This document shows, piece by piece, positions 1 through 12,000 of a stretch of DNA of 64,000 nucleotides. The notes under the pieces were generated by a model, which was not told the origin of the DNA, searched no databases, and saw only the letters and a list, made by a program, of their open reading frames with translations. The number at the start of each line of letters is the position of its first letter. The stretch's first letter is position 1. Made by a program: the position numbers and the translations under genes. This DNA comes from Streptomyces sp. BA2 (GTDB taxonomy: Bacteria > Actinomycetota > Actinomycetes > Streptomycetales > Streptomycetaceae), in NCBI RefSeq assembly GCF_009769735.1, contig NZ_WSRO01000002.1, positions 7,303,001 through 7,367,000 on the forward strand, given 5' to 3'.

Positions 1-3000
1 CGCGGACGGGAGTCTGGAGTCTCTCGGTCGTATCGACAAGCAGGTCAAGATCCGTGGTTATCGGATCGAGCTCGGTGAGATCGAAAACCGGCTGCGTGAG
101 CACCCGGCGATCAAGGACGCCGTGGTCGTGGCCCGTGAGAGCCAGGCCGGAGAGAAGTCCCTGGTGGCGTACGCCGTCGGCGGAGCGGACGCGGCATCGC
201 TGCGGGAACACCTCGCGCCGGTCCTGCCGGACTACATGGTCCCGGCGGCCTTCGTGGCCATCGACGCGATCCCGCTTACCACCAACGGCAAGCTCGACCA
301 CCGTGCCCTGCCCGCCCCCGACCAGACCGCCTACACAGGCGGCCGGCACATCGCTCCCCGTACGCCTGCCGAGGAGCGTCTTGCGGCGGTGTGGGGCGAG
401 ATCCTCGATGTGGCCGAAGTGGGCGTCGAGGACAGCTTCTTCGAGGTCGGCGGTGACTCCATCCGGGCCGTCCGTCTGGTGGGCGCGTTGCGGGCCGCCG
501 GGTACGACATCGACGTACGGGAGATCTTCGAGCACCGCACGATCGCCGCGCTCGCCGCCCGACTGTCCGGGCAGGGCGGGGGTGCCTCACTGATCCGTGC
601 CGTGGCGCCGTTCGCGCTCGTGTCAGCGGAGGACCGTGCCGCTCTGCCCGGGGACGTGGTGGATGCCTATCCGCTGTCGCAGATCCAGACCGGCATGCTG
701 GTGGAGCTGCTACGGGCCGGTGAGCTGCACACGTACCACAACCTGACGTCCTTCCGGATCCCGGACGAGCACGCGTTCTCGGCGGAGGCCTTCCGGGCGG
801 CCGTGGACACCGTCGTCGCGCGCCACGACATCCTGCGTACGTCGATGCATCTGTCCGGCTACTCACAGCCGTTGCAGCTCGTCCACGCCTCGGCCGTCCT
901 GCCCGTGACCGTGCACGACTGGCGGGGGCTCGACGCCGCCGAACAGCAGCGGCTCGGCCGGGCGTACGCGGACGGGGACCGTGCCGCCGGCTTCGACCTG
1001 GACTCCGCGCCGCTGCTGCGGATCGGCGTCCAGCTGGAGTCCGACAGTGCCTGGCGGCTGACGCTGAGCCACTGCCACGCGGCGACCGAGGGCTGGAGCT
1101 ATCACTCCCTCCTCATGGAGATCCTCGACTGCTACCGCGAGCTGCGCGAGGGGCGTGAGCCGGCCGCGTTCGTGGCGCCCGCCGTGCGGTACGCCGACTT
1201 CGTCGCGGCCGAACTCGACTCCCTGGCGAGCGACGAGGACCGCGCCTTCTGGCAGGACGTGGTGCGCGGGCACGCTCCGCTGGCGCTGCCCGACACCTGG
1301 GCCGACGAGGACGGCGACGCCGGTGACCACCACCGTGTGTACGTTCCTTTCGCCGACCTGGAAGAGGGCCTGGGGCGCCTGGCGGCCCGTGCGCGTACGT
1401 CGCTGAAGAGTGTGCTCCTTGCGGCGCATCTGAAGGTGCTTTCTACGGTGACGACGGAGGACGCCTTCCATACCGGTGTCGTGTACCACGGTCGTCTTGA
1501 GGCTCCGGATGCGGAGCGGGTGTTGGGCATGCACCTCAACACGCTGCCGTTCCCGGCGACTCGGCCCTCCGGCAGCTGGCTTGAGCTGGTGGAGGGGGTG
1601 TACGCCCAGGAGACGGACATCTGGGCCCACCGCCGCTACCCCCTGCCCGCCATCCAGCGGGACTTGGGCGAGGCTCAGCGGCTGATCTCCGTGCTCTTCG
1701 AGCACCAGAACTTCCATCAGGTCGACCGCGACGCCGTGGACATGGACGCCGGACTCAACTCGTCGCCGAACGAGTTCGCGCTGAGCGTGGTCTCCGGCAA
1801 CGGCCGGTTCAACCTCGGCACCTCCACCGACGTACTCGGCCGGGACGCACTGCGCAGGATCGGCGATCTGTACCGGCGGGTCCTGGAGGCCATGGCCGCC
1901 GACCCGGACGGGGATGCCACGGTGGTGCCCCTCGCTCAGGACGATCTCGACCGGCTCCTGGTCGACTGGAACACCACGAACACCACGGACATTACGGCCG
2001 AGCAGTGCGTGCACCAGGCGTTCGCCGCCCAGGCCGCCCGTACGCCCGACCACACCGCCGTGACGTGCGGCGACCGCCGTCTGACGTACGCCGAACTGGA
2101 CGCGCGCGCCAACGGGATCGCGCACCGGCTGCGCGACTTCGGCGCAGGACCGGACACCGTCGTCGCCGTCCTCCTGGACCGCGACCTCGACCTGATGCCG
2201 ACCCTGCTCGGCGTCCTGAAGTCGGGTGCCGCCTATGTGCCGCTGGACCCGCACAACCCCGACGACCGCCTCGTCCACATCCTGACCGACGCGCGGGCCG
2301 GCGTCCTGGTCAGCGCGAGCGGACTCGCGGAACGGGTGACGGATGACTTCGAGGGCGAGCTGCTCCTCGTCGACATGGAGGACGCGAGCGCCTGGCCGGC
2401 CACCGCGCCCGAGGGGCTGAACAGCCCCGACGACCTGGCCTACGTGATCTACACCTCCGGATCCACCGGCACGCCCAAGGGCGTCGGTGTCAGCCACGCC
2501 AACGTGCTGCGGCTGTTCCGCGCGACCCGTGAGCAGTTCGCGTTCGGTGACACCGACGTCGTGACACAGGCCCACTCGTACGCGTTCGACGTGTCCGTCT
2601 GGGAGATGTGGAGCGCCCTGCTGCACGGCGGTCGCCTGGTGGTCGTGCCGCCGGACGTCGTCCGCTCGCCGGAGGAGTTCCTCGACCTGCTCGTCGCGGA
2701 ACAGGTCACCGTGCTGTTGCAGACCCCGACGGCGTTCCGCGCCCTCAGCGCGCCCGCCGGCGACGGCGACCCCCGCTTCGACCGGCTCGCCCTGCGCCTG
2801 GTCGGCTTCGGCGGCGAGAAGCTGGAGACGGCCGAACTGCGGCCGTGGGTGGACCGGATGGGCCTCGACGAGCCGGTCCTGGTCAACCTCTACGGGCCGA
2901 CCGAGACCACGATGCACGCCTGCTACCACCTCATCGGTGCCGACGACCTCGCCCACCCCCGCCGCAGCGACATCGGCCACCCCCTGGCCGACCTGAGCGC

Positions 3001-6000
3001 CCACCTCCTCGACCCGCACGGACACCTCGTGCCGGTCGGCGTGCCCGGCGAGCTGTACGTGGGCGGCCCGGCCGTCGCCCGCGGCTACCTCGGCCGGCCC
3101 GCGCTGACCGCGGAACGCTTCGTGCCCGACCCGTTCGGGCCCACGGGCGCGCGGCTCTACCGCACCGGCGACCTGGCCCGCCGACTGCCCGACGGGTCCC
3201 TGGACTTCCTCGGCCGCATCGACGACCAGGTCAAGGTGCGCGGCTATCGGATCGAGCTCGGTGAGGTCGAGAGCCGGCTGCGCGAGCACCCGGCGGTGCG
3301 CGACGCCGTCGTGACCCTCACCGAGCCCAACCCCGGACACAAGGTCCTCACCGGCTACCTCGTCCCGGCAGGACCCGCGCCGACCGCCGCGGAACTCCGC
3401 GACCGCCTGGCGTCCGTCCTGCCGGAGTACATGGTCCCGGCGGCCTTCGTCCCCATCGACACCGTCCCCCTGACCACCAACGGCAAGCTCGACCACCGCG
3501 CCCTGCCCCTGCCCGACAGCGACGCCTTCGCCACCGCCCACCGTCTCGCGCCCCGGACCCCGGTCGAGGAGCGCCTGGCCGCGGTGTGGGGCGAGATCCT
3601 GAACGTGGCCGAGGTGGGCGTCGAGGACAGCTTCTTCGAGGTCGGCGGTGACTCCATCAGGGCCGTCCGCCTGGTGGGCGCGTTGCGGGCCGCCGGGTAC
3701 GACATCGACGTACGGGAGATCTTCGAGCACCGCACGATCGCCGCGCTCGCCGTCGTGGCCGAGGGGCGGTCGGCCGCCGAAGTGACGGCGGCGGTCGAGC
3801 CGTTCGCGCTGATCAGCGCGGAGGACCGGCTTGCCCTGCCGGTGGACGTCGTGGACGCGTATCCGCTGTCGCAGATCCAGACCGGCATGGTCGTGGAGAT
3901 GCTGGCCGCGCGGAGCGAGGGCCGGGATGTCTACCACAACATCAACTCGTTCCGGATCCCGGACGAGCGGCCGTTGGACGCCGATGCCCTCCAGCAGGCC
4001 GTGGACGTGGTCGTATCCCGTCACGGCATCCTGCGCACGTCCGTGCACCTCGACGGCTTCTCGCAGCCGTTGCAGGTGGTGCACGCGCGGGTGGAGCCGA
4101 CGGTGGAGGTCGTCGACCTGCGCGGTTGGGACGCGGCCGCCGCCGGTGAGGAGTACGCGGCGCGCGAGCGGGCCCGCGGCTTCGACCTGACCACTGCTCC
4201 GCTGATGCGGTTCTGCGCGCACATCGAGTCGGAGGATGCCTGGCGTCTGACGGTCAGCCACTGCCACGCGGTGACCGAGGGCTGGACGCTCAACACGTTC
4301 CTCATGGAACTCCTCGACGTCTACGGGCAGTTGACGGGTGGCGGCGGCGAGGTCACGCAGTATGTGGCTCCGTCCGTCCGGTACGCCGACTACATCGCGG
4401 CCGAACTCGCCTCCCTGGCGAGCGTCGACGACCGCGCGTTCTGGCAGAACGTGGTCGGCGACCACACCGCGCTGCGTCTCCCGGCCGCCTGGGCCGACGA
4501 CGACGGCACCCCGGAGGACTTCCACTGGGCGCAGGCACCGTACGCCGATCTGGAGGACGGACTCCGTCAGCTTGCGGCACGTGCGCGTACGTCGCTGAAG
4601 AGTGTGCTCCTTGCGGCGCATCTGAAGGTGCTTTCTACGGTGACGACGGAGGACGCCTTCCATACCGGTGTCGTGTACCACGGTCGTCTTGAGGCTCCGG
4701 ATGCCGAGCGGGTGTTGGGCATGCACCTCAACACGCTGCCGTTCCCGGCGACTCGGCCCTCCGGCAGCTGGCTTGAGCTGGTGGAGGGGGTCTACGCCCA
4801 GGAGACGGACATCTGGGCCCACCGCCGCTACCCCCTGCCCGCCATCCAGCGGGACTCCGGCGACAGCCAGCGGCTGATCACCACACTCTTTGACCACCAG
4901 AACTTCCACCAGGTCGACCGCGACACCGTCGACGTCGAGGGCGGGCTCGGCGACGGCACGAACGAGTTCGAGCTCAGCGTGGTGGCGTCCGGCGGGCGGA
5001 TCACTCTCGGTGCGGGCACCCATGTGTTCGGCCGGGACGCCCTGCGGCGCCTCGCGGACCAGTACCGGCGGGTCCTGGAGGCCATGGCCGCCGACCCGCA
5101 CGGGGACGCAGGCGACCCCTGTCTGCCGGAGGACGAGCTGACCCGGCTGCTCGTCGACTGGAACACCACCGTCGAGCAGCCGGTCCACCACCGCGTGCCG
5201 GACGTCTTCGCCACGCATGTCGCCACCGCCCCCGACGCGGTCGCCGTCACCTGCGGGGACCGGCACCTGACGTACGCCGAACTGGACAAGCGGGCCAACC
5301 GGCTCGCCCACCACCTGATCGGCCTCGGCGCCGGGCCCGGCACTGTCGTCGGCGTCTCGCTCGAACGGGACATCGACCTTGTGCCGACCCTGCTCGGCGT
5401 GCTCAAGTCGGGGGCCGCGTACCTGCCGCTCGACCCGACGAACCCCGTCGACCGCCTCGCGTACGTCCTCGACGACGCGGGGGCGCCCCTGCTGGTCACC
5501 AGGACCGTGCACGTCGCCACCTTCGACGGGATCCACGAGGGCCCCGTGGTGCTCCTGGACGGCGAGACGGACCGGGCCGCCCTCGCGGCCCGCCCGGACA
5601 CCGCGCCCGCAGTCGCCGGTACGCCGGACGACCTGATGTACGTCATCTACACGTCCGGTTCGACGGGCAGGCCGAAGGGCGTCGGCCTCAGCCACGCCAA
5701 CGTCCTGCGCATGTTCACGGCCATCACCGAGGAGATGGCCTTCAGCAGGGACGACGTGTGCACGCAGGCACACTCGTACGCCTTCGACTTCTCCGTGTGG
5801 GAGATGTGGGGCGCGCTCCTGCACGGCGGCCGTGTGGTGATCGTGCCGACCGAGGTCGGCCGGTCGCCGGAGGAGTTCCTCGACCTGCTCGTGGAGCAGC
5901 GGGTGACCGTCGTGTGCAGGATCCCGTCGGCGTTCCGCCAGCTCGCCGCGCTTGCCGCCGAGGGCGACGAGCGCATCGACCGGCTCGCGCTGCGGGCCGT

Positions 6001-9000
6001 GGTCTTCGGCGGTGAACGCCTCGACACGGCCGAACTCCAGCCGTGGGTCGACCGGGTGGGCCTCGACAAGCCGATGCTCGTCAACCTGTACGGCCCGACC
6101 GAGATCACCGTCCACTGCACCTTCCACCGCGTGGACGCCGACGACTTCCGCCGTCCCGCGCGCAGCGTCCTCGGCCGGCACCTGACCGACCTGCGCATCC
6201 ACCTCCTCGACGGCCATGGACGGCTCGTCCCGGTCGGCGTCCCCGGCGAGATCCACGTCGGCGGCCCCGGCCTGGCCCGCGGCTACCTCGGCCGGCCCGC
6301 GCTGACCGCGGAACGCTTCGTGCCCGACCCGTTCGGGCCCGCGGGTGCGCGGCTCTACCGCACCGGCGACCTGGCCTGCCGACTGCCCAACGGACGACTG
6401 GAGTTCCTCGGCCGCATCGACGACCAGGTGAAGGTACGCGGCTACCGCATCGAGCTCGGCGAGATCGAGACCGCGCTGCGCGAGCACCCGGCCGTCGCCG
6501 ACACGGTGGTCGTCGCCCGCGAGGACCGGACGGGGGAGAAGTCCCTCGCGGCGTACGTCGTCCCGGCAGGACCGGGAGACGAAGCCGAATCCGGCCTCCT
6601 TCGGGAGCACCTGGCCGCCACCCTGCCCGACTACATGATCCCGGCCGCGTTCGTCACGCTGGCCGCCGTGCCGCTGATGGCCAACGGCAAGATCGACCAC
6701 CGGGCGCTGCCCGCGCCGGACCGCGACGCCTTCGACACCGGCAAGTACGTCGCCCCGCGCACCCCCGTCGAGGAACGTCTCGCCTCCGTCTGGGGCGAGG
6801 TCCTCGGCCTTGACCGGGTCAGTGTGGAGGACGGCTTCTTCGACCTGGGCGGCGACTCGCTGCGCGCCGTCCGCCTGGCCGGGGCGCTGCGCGCCGCCGG
6901 GTTCGACGTGTCCGTCCAGGACGTCTTCGCGCACCGCACCGTCGCCGGACTCGGCACGCACCTCGCGGGACAGGGCGGGGGCACCTCCCTGGTCACCACC
7001 GTGGCCCCGTTCGCCCTGATCGACGAGGCGGACCGGGCTCTGCTGCCCGCGGGCGTGGTGGACGCGTATCCGTTGTCACAGATCCAGACCGGCATGCTCG
7101 CCGAGACCATGGCGGGCAGCCCCGGCGGACGGGCCGTCTACCACAACCTCAACTCCTTCCGGATCCGCGACGACAAGCCGTTCTCGCTCGCCGCGCTCCA
7201 GGAGGCCGTCGACACGGTCGTGGCCCGCCACGACATCCTGCGCACGTCGATGCACCTGTCCGACTACTCCCGGCCGCTCCAGCTCGTCCACGCCACCACC
7301 GGCTTCGCGGTGACCCTGCGCGACCTGCGCGGCCTGGACACGGCGGAGCAGGAGCGGCGCAAGGCCGAGTACGTGGCCCAGGAGCACGCCGTCGTCTTCG
7401 ACCTGACGACCGCCCCCCTGATGAACGTCTCGGCGCTCCTGGAGAGCGACGACGCCTGGCGGCTCAACTTCACGTACCACCACGCCGTTTCGGAGGGCTG
7501 GAGCTACAACGCCTTGATGATGGAGATCGTCGAGTGCTACCGGCGACTGCGGGACGGCGGCGAGGTGCCGGAGTGCGGGGCGCCGGAGAGCGGGGCGCCG
7601 GAGTACGAGGCGCCGGAGTACGAGGCGCCTTCCATCCGGTACGCGGACTTCATCGCAGCCGAGCTGGCGTCGGTGGCGAGCGTGGAGGACCAGTCGTTCT
7701 GGCGCGGGGTCACGGACGGGCACGCCCCGCTCCGACTGCCCGAGACGTGGGGCGACCCGGAGGGCAGCAGCGAGGAGCGGCACGGTCTGCAGGTTCCGTT
7801 CGCGGATCTGGAGGGGCGCCTGCGGGAACTGGCGCGTACGGCAGGCACCTCGCTGAAGAGTGTGCTCCTTGCGGCGCATCTGAAGGTCCTTTCGGCGCTG
7901 ACGCCTGACGAGGCCTTCCACGCGGGGGTCGTCTACCACGGCCGCCTGGAGGCTCCGGGCGCGGACCGGGTGCTGGGCATGCACCTCAACACCCTTCCTT
8001 TCCCGGCCGTTCGGCCCTCCTCCGGCACCTGGCGGGAATGGGTGGAGCGGGTCTACGCCCAGGAGACGGAGATCTGGGCCCACCGCCGCTACCCCCTCCC
8101 CGCCGTCCAGCGGGACGCCGGAAACTCCCGGCACCTCATCTCGGTGCTCTTCGAGTACCTCGACTTCCACCACGTCGACACCGACACGGTCGACACCGCC
8201 CAGGGCCTGAACGACGGCATCAACGAGTTCGCGATGAACGTCATTCCGACCAAGGGCAACTTCAACCTCGGCTCCACGACGGATGTGATCAGCGGGGAGA
8301 ACCTGCGGCGGCTGGGGTCGATGTACCGGTCGGTGCTTGAGGCGATGGCGGCGGACCCGGAGGGGGACGCCGGGGTCGTGTGTCTGCCTGAGGGGGAGTT
8401 CGAGGGCGCCTCGGACTGCACCGAGTGGGGTGGCCGTTTGGGTGCGCTGGAGTTGTTCGCGGGGCAGGTGGCGGACCGGGCGGATGAGGCTGCGGTGGTC
8501 TGCGGTGAACAGCGGGTCACGTATGGGGAGTTGGAGGAGCGGTCGAGCCGGTTGGCTCGGCATCTGCGGGGTGCGGGTGTGGTGCCGGGCGCTGTGGTGG
8601 GTCTGTCACTCGGGCGGACACCGGATGTGCTGGTGAGCATGCTGGCGGTGTGGAAGCTGGGTGCGGCGTATCTGCCGATTGATCCTGCGCTGCCGGCTGA
8701 GCGTGCCGCGTATATGGCGGATGATGCCGGGGCTGTGCTGGTGGTCACGGACGAGTACCTTGCCGCGCACGGTGAGGGCATCGATCGTCTGCCTGCTGCC
8801 TTCGAGGCGGTCGCTGTGGATCCGGAGCAGGTGGCTTACGTGCTGTACACGTCCGGTTCGACCGGGCGGCCCAAGGGTGTGGTCATCAGTCACCGTGCGC
8901 TGCACAACCTGCTGGCCTCGCTGCGGGAGCGGCTGGGCTCGGGCTCCGGTGACGTGTGGTTGGCGTCGACGTCGATCTCGTTCGACATCTCGGGGCTTGA

Positions 9001-12000
9001 GCTGCACCTGCCGCTCATCACGGGCGGGCGCGTGGTCTTGGCGAGTGACACCGAGGCCAAGGACGCCACCGCGCTGCGGGCGCTCGCGGAAGCGCACGGT
9101 GTGACCCATGTGCAGGCGACGCCTTCGGGCTGGCGACTGCTGTTGGCGGCCGGGTTCGACGATCGCTCGGTGGTGGCGTTGACCGGTGGTGAACCCATCG
9201 ACGCCGAGCTGGCTCGGGAACTCGTCTCGCGCGTAGGCCGGTTGGTGAATGTGTACGGGCCGACGGAGACGACGATCTGGTCGTCGCTCTGGGATGTTCC
9301 CGATGTCCTGGACGGTGTCTCGATCGGTGGTCCGCTCGCCAACACCCAGTTGTACGTGCTGGATTCGCAGGGGCGGTCGGTGCCGTCGGGCGTCACGGGC
9401 GAGCTGTGCATCGCTGGTGACGGTCTTGCCCACGGCTACCACGCGCGGCCTGGACTGACCGCCGAGAAGTTCCTGCCCAACCCGTACGGCCCTTCCGGTT
9501 CCCGGTTGTACCGAACCGGTGACCTGGCCCGTCGTCTGGCCGATGGCACCTTTGAGTGCCTGGGGCGTATCGACAGTCAGGTGAAGGTGCGCGGCTATCG
9601 CATCGAGCTCGGTGAGATCGAGTCGCGCCTGCGGGAACTCCCGGGTATCGAGACCGCGGTGGTCGTCGCCCGCGAGGACCGGGCCGGGGACAAGACCCTG
9701 GTGGCGTACCTCGTCGGCGAGGCGGCCTCGGCCGACTTGCGCGGGCAACTCGGTAGCACGCTTCCCGAGTACATGGTCCCGGCGGCCTACGTGACCCTCG
9801 ACGCGATCCCGCTGACCAACAGCGGCAAGGTCGACCACCGCGCCCTGCCGGCCCCCGACCAGACCGCCTACGCGGGCGGGCGTCGTACCGCTCCGCGCAC
9901 GCCGGCCGAGGAGCGGCTGGCCGGAATCTGGGCGACCGTCCTGGAGCAGGACGAGGTGGGGGTGGAGGACAGCTTCTTCGACCTCGGCGGCGACTCCATC
10001 CGGGCCGTCCGTCTGGTCGGCGCCCTGCGCGCCGCCGGTTACGACGTCGACGTCCGCGCGGTCTTCGAGCACCGCACCATCGCCGCGCTCGCCGTCCACC
10101 TCACCGGCACCGAAGGGGCGTCCCTGCTCACCGCCGTGGAGCCCTTCGGGCTGCTCGGCGAGGAGGACCGTGCCGCGCTCCCGGCGGACGTCGTCGACGC
10201 GTACCCCCTGTCGCAGATCCAGACCGGCATGCTCGTCGAGATGCTGGCGGCGCAGGAGCAGGGCAGGTCGGCGTACCAGAACATCAACTCCTTCCGGATC
10301 CCCGACGATCAGCCGTTCTCGGTAGAGGCGTTCCGCGCTGCCGTCGACCACATCACGCACCGCCACGAGACGCTGCGCACCACGCTCCACCTCACCGGCT
10401 ACTCCCGGCCGCTCCAACTGGTGCACGACACGTCCGCTGTACCGGTGACGGTGCACGACCTGCGTGGCGAGAGCACACAGGGACAGCATGCGGCCCTGCG
10501 GGAGTTCGGTGCCGAGGAGCAGGCGACGGGCTTCGCGTTGGCCGACGCCCCCTCCTTGCGGATCGCGGTGCACCTGGAGTCGGACGATGCCTGGCGGATC
10601 ACGTTCACGTACGTCCACGCCATCGCGGACGGCTGGAGCTACCACACCCTCCTCATGGAGATCGTGGACTGCTACCGCAGCCTGCGGGACGGCGGTCAGG
10701 CCCCGGTGCACGAGGCGCCCTCCGTCCGGTACGCGGACTTCGTCGCCGCCGAACTCGCCTCGCTGGACGGCGATGAGGACCGCGCCTTCTGGCAGGACGT
10801 CGTCGAGCGCCACGCCCCCGCCTCCCTCCCGGAGAGCTGGGCGGACGCGTCCACGAACCTGCCGGGGACGCACGAGCAGTCGATCCCCTTCGGTGACCTG
10901 GCCGATGGCCTCCTCGCCCTGGCCCGGCAGTCCCATACCTCCCTGAAGACGGTCCTGTTGGCGGCGCATCTGAAGGTCCTGTCGTCCCTCACGGCGGACG
11001 AGGCCTTCCACACGGGTGTTGTCTTCCACGGCCGCCTGGAGGCTCCGGGTTCGGACCGGGTGCTGGGCATGCACCTCAACACCCTGCCGTTCCCGTCGAC
11101 TCGGCCCTCGGGTACTTGGCTGGAGCTGGTGGAGCGGGTCCACGCTCAGGAGACGGACATCTGGGCCCACCGCCGCTACCCGCTGCCCGCCATCCAGCGG
11201 GACACCGGCGACGGCCGGCGCCTGGTCTCCGTGCTCTTCGAGCACCTGGACTTCCACCAGGTCGATACGTCCGCCGTCGACGTGGCCGCCGGTCTGAACG
11301 ACGGCGCGAACGAGTTCGCCCTCAACGTGGCCGCCTCCCAGCGGCACATCGCGCTGATCGCCTCCGCCGAGACGATCGACGGGGCGAACCTGCGGCGCCT
11401 GGCGGCCCTGTACCGCCAGGTGCTGGAGGCGATGGCCGCCGACCCGGCGGGCACGGCGGGCGAGGCACACCTCCCGGCCGAGGAACTGGCCGCCGCGCTT
11501 TCGGCACCTGCCGCGACCGAGTGGGGCTGTGCCGGTGCGCTGGAGTTGTTCGCGGGGCAGGTGGCGGGCCGGGCCGACGAGGCCGCCGTGATCTGCGGTG
11601 AACAGCGCGTCAGCTACCGGGAGTTGGACGAGCGGTCGAGTCGGTTGGCTCGGCATCTGCGGGGTGCGGGTGTGGTGCCCGGCGGTGTGGTGGGGCTTGC
11701 TCTGCATCGGACGCCGGATGTGCTGGTGAGCATGCTGGCGGTGTGGAAGGTGGGGGCGGCGTATCTGCCGATCGACCCTGCGCTGCCCGCTGAGCGTGCC
11801 GCGTACATGGCCGAGGATGCCGGGGCTGTGCTGGTGGTCACGGACGACTACCTTGCCGCGCACCGTGCGGAGATCGATGGTCTGCCTGCTGCCTTTGAGG
11901 CGGTCTCGGTGGACCCGGAGCAGGTGGCCTACATCCTGTACACGTCTGGTTCGACCGGGCGGCCCAAGGGTGTGGTCATCAGCCACCGCGCCCTGCACAA

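Noticed and set aside
863..6961. 2032-codon open frame on the minus strand
   Set aside because: It lies fully inside the NRPS gene and arises from the extreme GC bias, which removes stops in the mirrored frame. It has no recognisable domain and very odd composition.
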